Assembly (NCBI RefSeq): GCF_023507705.1
Contig: NZ_JALBGD010000002.1
Coordinates: forward strand, 248,001 to 312,000
Direction: 5' to 3'
From: Stappia sp. WLB 29
Lineage (GTDB): Bacteria; Pseudomonadota; Alphaproteobacteria; Rhizobiales; Stappiaceae
Length of the DNA: 64,000 bases
Below the pieces are notes generated by a model. That model made no database searches and had not been told where the DNA came from. It saw nothing but the letters and a program-made list of their open reading frames with translations. The position numbers and the translations under genes are program-made. Every line of letters starts with the position of its first letter. The first letter of the stretch is position 1. This document shows, in pieces, positions 24,163 through 31,921 of this stretch.

Positions 24163-24918
24163 TCAGGCCTGCCGGCGGGCGGCCTCGATACGGGGATAAA
24201 CCAGCTCGGCGGCCCGGGCGAGCATCGCCTCGTTGTCGACCTCGGCCCAGGCCAGATCGTCGATCCGCGGCACGATGACGGGCTGGTGCTGTGCCAGCTC
24301 GACGACGCCGCTCTCGTAGTCCGCCATCGGGTCGAGCGCGATCAGCTCAGGCCCGATGTCCTGCATCCGCGCTACCGCTTCACCCGTCAGGTAGGTCAGG
24401 CCGACCAGCTCGCCATAGGGCGCATCGTGCCAGCGGTCGACCAGCTTGGACATGTCGCGCAGGCAGGGCCGCCCTTCGCGGTCGTCGATCCACACATGCA
24501 CTTCGTCGCCCGCCCCGGTCTTGCCGGAGGTGAGCAGGGCCGGCGTCTGCGGTTCGGCGATGGCGGCAGCGACCGCACGCGGCTCGAACACCAGGTCGGA
24601 TTCGAGGACAAGGCAAGGTCCGTCCAGCCCGTCCAGCCCGACCATCAGGCTGTGCAGCGAGCCCTTGCTTGCGAAACTGTCATTGTGCTGCAGGTCGAGC
24701 GAGGGGCGGCGGTGTGCCGCCAGCTCGCGGTAATGCTCGGCAAGATGGCCGGTGACCACGCGGATATCCGTGATGCCGTGCATGGCCAGCGTGTCGATCG
24801 CGTCTTCCAGGAAGCTCTGGGTCCCGAGCGAGATCAGACCCTTGGGGGTCATCAGGCCGCGCTCGCCCATTCGCACGCCGCGACCGGCGGCCAGGAAAAC
24901 TGCTTTGATAGTGGGCAT
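24163..24918 (-). CDS. Nucleotidyltransferase (LicC/PntC-like cytidylyltransferase)
   Basis: Protein of 251 aa with the nucleotidyltransferase signature AVFLAAGRGVRMG followed by MTPKGLISLG, and the acidic metal-binding segment LVLESDLVF. NDSFASKGSLHSLMVGL resembles phosphocholine or phosphonate cytidylyltransferases more than hexose-phosphate enzymes. It would make a CDP- or CMP-activated headgroup. It stands divergently 115 bases from a CDP-alcohol phosphatidyltransferase gene, the enzyme class that uses such products. The start at 24918 places the signature at residue 5; the longer open frame has no support. Substrate candidates are inositol phosphate, AEP or a phospho-polyol. Confidence 0.75.
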   Translation of the reverse strand: MPTIKAVFLAAGRGVRMGERGLMTPKGLISLGTQSFLEDAIDTLAMHGITDIRVVTGHLAEHYRELAAHRRPSLDLQHNDSFASKGSLHSLMVGLDGLDGPCLVLESDLVFEPRAVAAAIAEPQTPALLTSGKTGAGDEVHVWIDDREGRPCLRDMSKLVDRWHDAPYGELVGLTYLTGEAVARMQDIGPELIALDPMADYESGVVELAQHQPVIVPRIDDLAWAEVDNEAMLARAAELVYPRIEAARRQA

Positions 24919-25033
24919 GGATCGACCGGAATGTGATAAAGGCGGTCCACTAATAGGGGAGCGCCGGGCCGCGGGCAATAGCCGGCTGGCTGGAGGGCCG
25001 AGGGCGCAGACAGGCAGGGACTATCTAGACATC

Positions 25034-25774
25034 ATGCAGCCGGATCCGACGTTTCGTACCCTCTGGCGGGAGTACCGCCGGGAGAGGTTCCGCAGCGAGC
25101 TCGCCAGCGACTGGGCGGTGGCCGTGCTCTACCGCCTGCCGAGCCTGTGGCTGGTGGCGCGGCTGGTGCCGACGGGGATTTCTCCGACCGCGGTGACGCT
25201 GGCCGCCCTGCCGGTGGCGCTGGCGATGCCGCTCGCCGCCTTGCTGCTGCCGCCGGGGTTTGCCGTCCTTGGCACGGTGCTGCTCGCCGTCGCCTTCCAG
25301 ATCCTCGATTGCGCCGATGGCGGGCTGGCGCGGGCGACGGGGCGCAGTTCCTCGAAAGGCGCGGCGCTCGACTTCGTCATCGACATGGCGCAGTGGGGGC
25401 TCTTCTACGCCAGCATCGGCATCCTCGCCGACCGGATGGCCGGGGCCGGGGAGGCCACAGGCCTGTTCTGGACCGTTCTTGCGCTCGTTGCGGCGTGGCT
25501 GCGCCTCTATGCCAGGGTGGTGCGGGACGCCCGTCCGCCTGCTGCCGCTCCCGGCACGGCGGCCCCTCTCGGGCAGACGGCGCAAGGGGGATTTCTCATC
25601 CTCACTGAGCGCATGGTGGCGGGGATGAGCGGTGCCCTGCCGATTTTTCTTGGAATCGCAGCTCTCGCAGGCGCTCTGCCGGCGATGGTGGTCTTCGTTC
25701 TGGTCTATGCCCTGCTCGATGTCGGGGATGCGGTGTGGACAAGTTTCCGCAACTGGCCGGGCGAGGGCACATGA
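25034..25774 (+). CDS. CDP-alcohol phosphatidyltransferase family protein
   Basis: Membrane enzyme of 246 aa with the complete family motif D92-X2-D95-G96-X2-A99-R100-X8-G109-X3-D113-X3-D117. The motif lies at the end of the second or third helix, with further helices to about residue 230. The family joins a CDP-activated group to an alcohol, for example CDP-DAG with inositol phosphate, or CDP-ethanolamine with a lipid. Here it overlaps the PimA-like glycosyltransferase gene (ATGA) and is divergent from a cytidylyltransferase. It may therefore attach a CDP/CMP-activated headgroup such as aminoethylphosphonate; the substrate is not readable from sequence. Confidence 0.85.
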   Translation: MQPDPTFRTLWREYRRERFRSELASDWAVAVLYRLPSLWLVARLVPTGISPTAVTLAALPVALAMPLAALLLPPGFAVLGTVLLAVAFQILDCADGGLARATGRSSSKGAALDFVIDMAQWGLFYASIGILADRMAGAGEATGLFWTVLALVAAWLRLYARVVRDARPPAAAPGTAAPLGQTAQGGFLILTERMVAGMSGALPIFLGIAALAGALPAMVVFVLVYALLDVGDAVWTSFRNWPGEGT

Positions 25775-26889
25775 GGATCGTCCAGATCCTCCCTTACGCG
25801 ATGGCCCGGCCCGGCGGCGTCCAGTCGCATGTGCGCGACCTTTCGCAGTGGCTGCGGGGCGAGGGGCACGAGGTGCGCATCGTCGCGCCGCCGACGCCCG
25901 ATGGAATTTGCGCTGACGGAACAGAGTGTTGCGGACGATCCCGGATGGTGTCGATGTTCGGCACCCGCTTCGAGGTGAGCTATGCCTTGCGGGCCGAGCG
26001 GCGGCGCCTGATCGCCGAGTTGCGCGATTGGGGCGCCGATCTCGTCCACCTGCACACGCCCTGGACGCCTTTCGTCGCCTGGCAGGTCTGGCGGGAACTG
26101 CATCTGCCGACGGTGACGACCTTCCATGCGACGCTTCCGGCGGCGGATGCCTCGGGACTTGCCGCAAGGGTGCTGCGTATCACCGCCCGCCACTTCCTCT
26201 CGCACTCACGGATCGTTGTCGTTCCCTCGCCGACGCCGCTGCCGCATCTGGGCGAGGCTGCGCGCGATGCGCGGGTGGAGGTGGTGCCCCCGTCGGTCGA
26301 TCTCGGCCCCTGGCGTCAGGCGCGAAAGGCCAAGCAGAACCAAGGCCTTGAGATCGTCTTTCTGGGGCGGTTCGAGGCACGCAAGGGGCTCGATGTGCTG
26401 CTGGCCGCGTGGCCGCAGATCGCCGCCGCGCTGCCGGAGGCCCGTCTTACTGTCGCCGGCGGCGGCGAGTTGCGGCCCCTCGTCGAGCAGGCGCTTGTCC
26501 TCCCTCATGGCGAGCGGATCCGCCTCGTCGACCGGCCGGACGATGTCACCGCCCGTGCCCTGGTCGGGGGGGCGGATATCTTCGCAGCGCCGGCCCCTTA
26601 CGGCGAGAGCTTCGGCCTCGTACTGGTCGAGGCGATGGCGGCGGGCGCGCTGCCGGTCGCAGCGGCGAATGCCGGCTATGCCAGCGTCATGAGCGGGGAG
26701 GGCGCGGAGCTCCTGGTGCCGCCGGGCGATGCCGGCGCGCTGGCGCAGCGCATCGTCTCCCTTGCCGGGGACCGGCCGGCCCGCGAGCGCCTCGCCGCCT
26801 GGGCCGATGCCCGCGCTCAAGATGCCGACATCCGCGGCACGGGTCCCGTCCTTGCAAGGCTTTACCGCGAGGCGCTGGGCCTCCCGTGA
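25771..26889 (+). CDS. Family GT4 glycosyltransferase, PimA-like
   Basis: GT-B fold glycosyltransferase of 372 aa. The N-terminus ILPYAMARPGGVQSHVRDLS closely resembles the acceptor-side loop of mycobacterial PimA (phosphatidylinositol mannosyltransferase), and VHLHTPWTPFVAW follows. The C-terminal donor-binding half has FLGRFEARKGLDVLL and the E-X7-E region GESFGLVLVEAMAAGALPV. GT4 enzymes are retaining and usually use GDP- or UDP-sugars at the cytoplasmic face. With inositol-phosphate synthase and CDP-alcohol transferases nearby, glycosylation of an inositol lipid is a reasonable guess. Start overlaps the previous gene by four bases. Confidence 0.82.
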   Translation: MRIVQILPYAMARPGGVQSHVRDLSQWLRGEGHEVRIVAPPTPDGICADGTECCGRSRMVSMFGTRFEVSYALRAERRRLIAELRDWGADLVHLHTPWTPFVAWQVWRELHLPTVTTFHATLPAADASGLAARVLRITARHFLSHSRIVVVPSPTPLPHLGEAARDARVEVVPPSVDLGPWRQARKAKQNQGLEIVFLGRFEARKGLDVLLAAWPQIAAALPEARLTVAGGGELRPLVEQALVLPHGERIRLVDRPDDVTARALVGGADIFAAPAPYGESFGLVLVEAMAAGALPVAAANAGYASVMSGEGAELLVPPGDAGALAQRIVSLAGDRPARERLAAWADARAQDADIRGTGPVLARLYREALGLP

Positions 26890-26893
26890 GCCC

Positions 26894-27883
26894 CTATCCC
26901 CGTTTCTCGAAGCGGGAGGGGACGGGGAACCAGCGCTCCAGCACGGCGCGCATATGGGCGACGACACGCGGGTTCGGCGCCTTGCCGAAGCTGTCGTTCA
27001 GCGTCACCGCCAGCGGCTTTGCCCATTCCAGATAGCGAAGCTGCGCGAAGGTCCAGGGCAGGAAATTCTCAAGCGAGGCATAGCCCATCACGCGCCGCGT
27101 TTCGCGAGACGAGACGGCAACCGCGCGGCCGCTTTCCGCGGCAAAGTGCGGATAGAGGTATTCCGGCGGGACGTTGTGGCCGGCGCGGAAGCGGCTTGCC
27201 CGTGTCGCCTCGATCGCCTCGCGGAATTCCTCGCACATTTCCTCGAAAAGCGCGGCGTCGATCAGCTGCGGCCCATGGGCGAGATAGCGCCGTCGTCCGG
27301 GGCCGAAACGCTGTTCCAGCAAGCGGTTGGCGTTGGCCATGGCCAGGTTCCAGGGGCTTGCGTGCTCAGGATCGAGGCCTGCCAGCACCGGTGAGGCCTT
27401 CCCGGTCAGGAACGCTTTCGCCCGCCCGTCCGGTCCGCGGAAGTCGGCGAGCTTCAGCGGGGAAAAGGCGAGCATATCGTCTTCGAAGTAGAGGAAAGTC
27501 CTCGACAGGCCCGGCAGCTTCGCCAGATGGCTGACGATGGCGAAGGAGTTGAAGGTCGGCAGGATCTCCGGCGCCATGATGTCATCGTGATGTACCACCA
27601 CGAGGTCGGGATGATCCGTGTCCAGCCAGGCGGGGATCTGCGGCCGGCAGCTCAGCAGGTAGATCTTGCGGGCGAAGGGGACATGTGCGTCGAGCGAGCG
27701 CAGCGAGTAGCGCAAAAGCTCGAGATTGTCGCGGGTGCGGTTGGGATTGCTGTCATGCGCAGTGCCCGCATGGGCGGCCAGCAGCTCGCGATAACCGGGG
27801 AAACTGTCGTCCACCCAGGTGTAGACGATGTCGACCGCCTCGCTGTTGTCCGCGCCCTGTCCCCGCCCCGTTGCTGCGATCAT
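26894..27883 (-). CDS. Stealth family protein (sugar-phosphate transferase)
   Basis: Protein of about 329 aa. Stealth region 1 is IDIVYTWVDDSFPGY at the N-terminus. Region 2 follows with RDNLELLRYSLRSLD and KIYLLSCRPQIPAWL, then the segment around FLYFEDDMLAFSPL, and a late region with LNDSFGKAPNPRVV. Stealth proteins resemble GlcNAc-1-phosphotransferases and transfer hexose-1-phosphate from UDP-sugars to make phosphodiester-linked surface glycans. It is convergent with the PimA-like gene (stop codons 4 bases apart). The start is uncertain: 27883 has GAGGG upstream, while 27940 would add 19 residues. Its acceptor could be the glycolipid built by the neighbours. Confidence 0.83.
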   Translation of the reverse strand: MIAATGRGQGADNSEAVDIVYTWVDDSFPGYRELLAAHAGTAHDSNPNRTRDNLELLRYSLRSLDAHVPFARKIYLLSCRPQIPAWLDTDHPDLVVVHHDDIMAPEILPTFNSFAIVSHLAKLPGLSRTFLYFEDDMLAFSPLKLADFRGPDGRAKAFLTGKASPVLAGLDPEHASPWNLAMANANRLLEQRFGPGRRRYLAHGPQLIDAALFEEMCEEFREAIEATRASRFRAGHNVPPEYLYPHFAAESGRAVAVSSRETRRVMGYASLENFLPWTFAQLRYLEWAKPLAVTLNDSFGKAPNPRVVAHMRAVLERWFPVPSRFEKRG

Positions 27884-28010
27884 CCGGCCCTCGAGGCACG
27901 CGGTTGCGGGAGCGCACTGCGCGCGTTTCCCGGTTCTCATTTGGTCCCGGACTCTATAAACCCGTTGCCGGCGAAGGGGCAATTCCCCGCATCAGGCTTG
28001 GGGCAGACAG

Positions 28011-29606
28011 GTGATCGGCGACAGCGCAGCAGGGGGACAAGGTCCGGGCTCCAATGAGCGCGGCCTGATCATTTCCGCCGATTTCGGCACGTCGGGTGTC
28101 AAGATCGCGGCGCTCGACCGCAGCCTTTCCGCCATTGCGACGGCAACGCGCGCCTATCCCTTGAGCCTGCCGGGCCCCGACCGGGCCGAGCAGGAGCCCG
28201 AGGATTGGTGGTCGGCGCTGCGCGAGGGGATCGCCGATCTCGGCGCGCAGGTCCCCGATTTATCCGCGCGCGCCTCGGCCCTCGTCTTCTGTGCGCAGAT
28301 GTGCGGCGTCATTCCGGTCGAGCAATCGGGCCGCCCCTTGCGCCCGGCCATCGTCTGGCTGGACAAGCGGGCCGGCTCCCTGTCGCGCGCCATGAACGGG
28401 GGATTTCCCTCGCTCGCGGGCTACCGGCTCGACAAGTTGTACACCTGGACGCGCATCGCCAACGGCGCGCCCTCGCACAACGGCATGGACCCGCCGGCCA
28501 AGATGCTCTGGCTGAAACAGCACGAGCCGCAGGTGTGGGACAGTTCGGCTCGGCTGCTCGACGTCAAGGACTGGCTTTTGCACCGGGCGACAGGGCGTTT
28601 CGTCACCACGGCGGACAGCGCCAACCTGACCTGGATGATGGATACGCGGCCCGGCCGCGAGGGTTGGTCGCCGCTTCTTGCCGGCCGGCTCGGCATTCCG
28701 CTCGACCGGCTGCCGGAGATCGTCGACGGAACTTGTACCGTTGGCGGCCTGTTGCCGCAGGCGGGGACAGAGCTCGGCCTTGCCGCCGGCCTGCCGGTGA
28801 TCGCCGGGGCAGGCGACGTGGTGGCGACGGCCATCGGCTCGGGCGCGACGGGCGAGGGGGAACTCCACGCCTATGCCGGCACCAGCGCCTGGCTCAGCGG
28901 CTTTTTCCCCTCCAGAAGGATCGATATTTTCCACTCTTACGCCACGATATCCTCCAGCGTGAATTACCGGCCTTTGCTGATCGCGACGCAGGAGAGCGCC
29001 GGGTCCGCCTTCGCCTGGGCCGCGCGGCTGTTCGGCGGCGGGGAGAGCGGCGCGGCGCGCGACGACGACGCCTCGCTGGAGGCGCTCTACGCCGGCATCG
29101 GCCCCTTGCGCGACAGCGATCCGCTCTTCGTGCCCTGGCTTTCCGGCGAGCGTGTGCCGGTCGACGACGACCGCTTGCGCGCTGTTTTTACAGGGCTTTC
29201 TGTCGGACATGACCGCAACGCGCTGCTGCGTTCGGTGCTGGAGGGCGTCGCGCTGAACATGCGCTGGGCTCTCAGCAAGGTGGCCCGGCAGAAGGGGCTG
29301 AAGGCCGGATTGCCCTTGCCTTTGGTCGGGGGCGGTGCGGTCAACCCGCATTTCGCGCAGATGCTGGCCGATGCCTTGAAGCTGCAGGTCGTGGTGCGCC
29401 AGCCGCGCCTTGCCGGCGTGCGCGGGGCAGGGGCCATCGCCGCGGCCGGCCTCGGCTGGTATCCGAGCGTCGAGGCGGCCGCAGCAAGCCTGGCTGAGGG
29501 CGAGGCGCTGACCTACGACCCGCAGGACGAAGGCATGGCGCGGGCCGACCGGCGGGCCGCGCTGCTCGACCGGCACCGGCCGAAGCTGATTTCCCTATAT
29601 CGCTGA
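28011..29606 (+). CDS. FGGY family carbohydrate kinase
   Basis: Kinase of 531 aa with the actin-like phosphate-binding start IISADFGTSGVKIAALD and the second-domain features VIAGAGDVVATAIGSG and LPLVGGGAVNPHFAQMLADAL. It resembles xylulose/glycerol kinases and should phosphorylate a sugar or polyol with ATP. The start is a GTG at 28011; the ATG at 28054 is out of frame. No sugar isomerase or sugar transporter is adjacent. It is followed 28 bases later by a CDP-alcohol phosphatidyltransferase, so a role in making a phospho-polyol headgroup precursor is more likely here than sugar catabolism. The substrate is unknown. Confidence 0.82.
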   Translation: MIGDSAAGGQGPGSNERGLIISADFGTSGVKIAALDRSLSAIATATRAYPLSLPGPDRAEQEPEDWWSALREGIADLGAQVPDLSARASALVFCAQMCGVIPVEQSGRPLRPAIVWLDKRAGSLSRAMNGGFPSLAGYRLDKLYTWTRIANGAPSHNGMDPPAKMLWLKQHEPQVWDSSARLLDVKDWLLHRATGRFVTTADSANLTWMMDTRPGREGWSPLLAGRLGIPLDRLPEIVDGTCTVGGLLPQAGTELGLAAGLPVIAGAGDVVATAIGSGATGEGELHAYAGTSAWLSGFFPSRRIDIFHSYATISSSVNYRPLLIATQESAGSAFAWAARLFGGGESGAARDDDASLEALYAGIGPLRDSDPLFVPWLSGERVPVDDDRLRAVFTGLSVGHDRNALLRSVLEGVALNMRWALSKVARQKGLKAGLPLPLVGGGAVNPHFAQMLADALKLQVVVRQPRLAGVRGAGAIAAAGLGWYPSVEAAAASLAEGEALTYDPQDEGMARADRRAALLDRHRPKLISLYR

Positions 29607-29634
29607 TTATTCTGACGAAAATGGAACCACGCCA

Positions 29635-30264
29635 ATGATCGACGGCTTGTTCAAGCGCCATATCGACCCGCTCTGGGAGAGCATGGCGACCCCGCTGGTG
29701 CGCATGGGGATGACGCCGAACCAGGTCACGGCGACGGGTCTCGTCCTGATCTGCCTGACCTCGGCGCTCTACCTGTGGCACGGCAATTCGGCCGTCTTCG
29801 GCCTGACACTGGCCTTTGCCTTCGCCTTCGATGCGCTGGACGGGGCAGTGGCGCGGCGACGCTCGATGTGCACCAAGTCCGGCGGCTATTTCGATGCGAT
29901 GGTGGACCGCTACCAGGAGCTGGCGGTTCTCGCCGCGCTTGCGGCGGTCAACGACCTTTGGGCCTTGGCGTTGCTCGCCTTTTCCGGCGGCGTGCTGACC
30001 AGCTATGCCAAGGCGCGCACGGCCATCGAGATCCCGATCCGCAACGAGGCGTGGCCGGACTTCTTCGAGCGGCTGGAGCGGATCATCTTCCTCAGCGCGA
30101 TGCTGCTGGTCGCCGGAGGGCTATCGCTTGCCGGCATCGCGCCGGCATCGACGATTGCCGTCGGGCTCGGCATCTACGCGCTGCTGGCGCATCTGACGTC
30201 GGTGCAGCGGATGCGGCGGGCGGTTGCCCTGCTGCGAGCTGCAGATGGTGCCGGAAAAGACTGA
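29635..30264 (+). CDS. CDP-alcohol phosphatidyltransferase, phosphatidylinositol-phosphate-synthase-like
   Basis: Membrane enzyme of 209 aa with the full motif D66-X2-D69-G70-X2-A73-R74-X8-G83-X3-D87-X3-D91. The later stretch SYAKARTAIE...ERLERIIFL resembles the archaetidylinositol/phosphatidylinositol phosphate synthase subgroup, where the corresponding segment reads SYxxARAE...ERxERL. Those enzymes join CDP-lipid to inositol-1-phosphate, the product of the ino1 gene in this block. This specific assignment is an inference from memory of family patterns. It is in an apparent operon with the FGGY kinase gene. Confidence 0.8.
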   Translation: MIDGLFKRHIDPLWESMATPLVRMGMTPNQVTATGLVLICLTSALYLWHGNSAVFGLTLAFAFAFDALDGAVARRRSMCTKSGGYFDAMVDRYQELAVLAALAAVNDLWALALLAFSGGVLTSYAKARTAIEIPIRNEAWPDFFERLERIIFLSAMLLVAGGLSLAGIAPASTIAVGLGIYALLAHLTSVQRMRRAVALLRAADGAGKD

Positions 30265-30302
30265 TGTAAAACGATAATCCTGAAAAGCCGCACCGGCGGA
30301 TG

Positions 30303-30332
30303 TCGACCGGCACCGCTCCGGATGCCGGTCGA
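30303..30332. terminator. Hairpin between convergent phosphatidyltransferase and FKBP genes
   Basis: Perfect 10-bp inverted repeat TCGACCGGCA/TGCCGGTCGA with a 10-base loop, centred between two converging genes. No strong U-run follows, so it is a likely rather than certain bidirectional terminator. Confidence 0.6.
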
Positions 30333-30338
30333 ACTTCT

Positions 30339-30764
30339 TCAGCCACGGGCTGTCGGCGTGCCGAGCGCGCCGAAATTCGCCTTGGACACGCGCAGCAGTT
30401 CCACCTCGAAGCGCAGGGTCGAGTTGGGCGGAATGACGCCGCCGGCCCCGCGGGCGCCATAGCCGAGCTCCGGCGGGATGATGAGTTCGCGCTTGCCGCC
30501 GACGCGCATGCCTTCCACGCCCTGGTCCCAGCCGCGGATGACGCGGCTCGCGCCGAGCGGGAAGGAGAAGGGCTCGCCGCGGTCGAGGCTGGAATCGAAC
30601 TTGGTGCCGTCCATCAGCCAGCCGGTGTAGTGCACGGTGACGGTGGCGCCGGGCACGGCTTCCTCGCCGGTGCCGGTGACGATGTCGCGGATCTGGAGTT
30701 CTTCCGCATGCGCCGCAAAGGTCAGCGGCAGCAGCAGGAGGAATGCCTGGAGAAGTCGCAGCAT
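30339..30764 (-). CDS. Periplasmic FKBP-type peptidyl-prolyl cis-trans isomerase
   Basis: Protein of 141 aa: a signal peptide of about 20 residues ([20 protein letters not shown]) and one FKBP domain. Conserved features are [18 protein letters not shown], the buried Trp in [20 protein letters not shown], and [21 protein letters not shown]. Catalyses proline isomerisation and probably assists folding of exported proteins. The frame is open to 31046, but only the start at 30764 places the signal peptide at the N-terminus. It shares no obvious operon and converges on the lipid block. Confidence 0.9.
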   Translation of the reverse strand: MLRLLQAFLLLLPLTFAAHAEELQIRDIVTGTGEEAVPGATVTVHYTGWLMDGTKFDSSLDRGEPFSFPLGASRVIRGWDQGVEGMRVGGKRELIIPPELGYGARGAGGVIPPNSTLRFEVELLRVSKANFGALGTPTARG

Positions 30765-30963
30765 GAAGGGGCCTTTCGCTAGCGGGTCTGGATTTTTGTC
30801 ACGACAACGCGTGTCCGTGGCGGCGAAGATAGCGCGGGGACAGCCATGCGGAAAGGCGGGCACTGTGCGGACCGACGAGACCCCTTGCCACGCCACTTGC
30901 CACGGGGGCGGCGCGCAGCCATCGTGTCGGCCGACCAATGGGGGATAACAGGGAGGAGCGGCC

Positions 30964-31791
30964 TTGCAGATTTCGGACGGCGACAGGAGCCACGCGGCAG
31001 CATTGTTGAAGATTGCCGGCGAGGCGGGGTCCTGCGCACCGATCACCGACGGGGATAAAGCTTTCGGCCTTGCGCGCGCCTATCAGGTCTCGGCCGAAAT
31101 CCGCGCAGCCCGCATCGCCCGCGGCGAGACCCCGCGCGGCTGGAAGATCGGTTTCACCAATCGGACCATCTGGGACGAGTACGACGTGCACGCGCCGATC
31201 TGGGGGCCGGTCTACGACACGACGCTGGCCGAGGCGCCGGCGCAGGGCGCGGCGGAGACGTCCATCGGCCATCTGGTCGAGCCGAGAATCGAGCCGGAAA
31301 TCGTCTTCCGGATCGCCGCGCCGCTCGAGGCGAACCTTTCGGAAGCGCAGTTGCTGGAGCGGATCGACGGAGTGGCGCTCGGCTTCGAGATCGTGCAGTC
31401 GATCTACCCGGAGTGGCGGTTCCAGGCGGCCGATACGGTCGCCGCCTTCGCCCTGCACGGCCTGTTGCGCCACCGCCCCTTCGCGCCGGTCACCGCAGCG
31501 AACCGGGCCGAATGGCTGGGTCTGCTCTCCTCCTTCACGCTGGATCTCCACCGCAACGGCGAGCGGGCCGACAGCGGCCGCGCCGAAAACGTGCTCGGCG
31601 GGCCGCTGAGCGCGCTCAAGGCCATGGTCGACGGACTGCCTGCTACCGCGCTGGCGAGCACGGTCTCCGCGGGCGACGTGGTGACGACGGGGACGCTGAC
31701 GCGCGCCTTTCCGGTGGCGCCCGGCGAGACCTGGGAGACGCGCGTCGCCGGGCTGCCGCTTGCCGACATGGCGATCTCCTTCACGCGGTGA
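30964..31791 (+). CDS. 2-keto-4-pentenoate hydratase-like protein (FAH superfamily)
   Basis: Protein of 275 aa in the MhpD/fumarylacetoacetate-hydrolase fold. [12 protein letters not shown] near residues 60-71 and the metal-binding [10 protein letters not shown] near 102-111 with a second acidic residue in LGFEIVQS are typical of hydratases and decarboxylases of meta-cleavage pathways. The start is a TTG at 30964 behind GGGAGGAG; no in-frame ATG gives a full domain. No aromatic-cleavage genes are near, so the true substrate is unknown. It is followed after 130 bases by a beta-oxidation-type gene. Confidence 0.82.
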   Translation: MQISDGDRSHAAALLKIAGEAGSCAPITDGDKAFGLARAYQVSAEIRAARIARGETPRGWKIGFTNRTIWDEYDVHAPIWGPVYDTTLAEAPAQGAAETSIGHLVEPRIEPEIVFRIAAPLEANLSEAQLLERIDGVALGFEIVQSIYPEWRFQAADTVAAFALHGLLRHRPFAPVTAANRAEWLGLLSSFTLDLHRNGERADSGRAENVLGGPLSALKAMVDGLPATALASTVSAGDVVTTGTLTRAFPVAPGETWETRVAGLPLADMAISFTR

Positions 31792-31838
31792 GGTGCGCGT
31801 GGCGACGTCCGTGCGCAGATATTTTAGGATTGAAACAG

Positions 31839-31892
31839 TTGGGCCGCTCCCTACACTGCGGCCCAAATCCGGAGCCTGAAAAGAGGCTTCGG
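31839..31892 (+). promoter_or_regulatory. Two tandem hairpins in the leader of the FadJ-like gene
   Basis: First inverted repeat: TTGGGCCGC (31839-31847) with GCGGCCCAA (31858-31866). Second: CCGGAGCCT with AGGCTTCGG (31869-31892, one G-U pair). They lie between the FAH-type gene and the GTG start at 31922. They could end the upstream transcript or regulate the downstream one; there is no U-run. Confidence 0.4.
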
Positions 31893-31921
31893 GCCCTCGC
31901 CACATGCCAAGGAGTTGCCCT

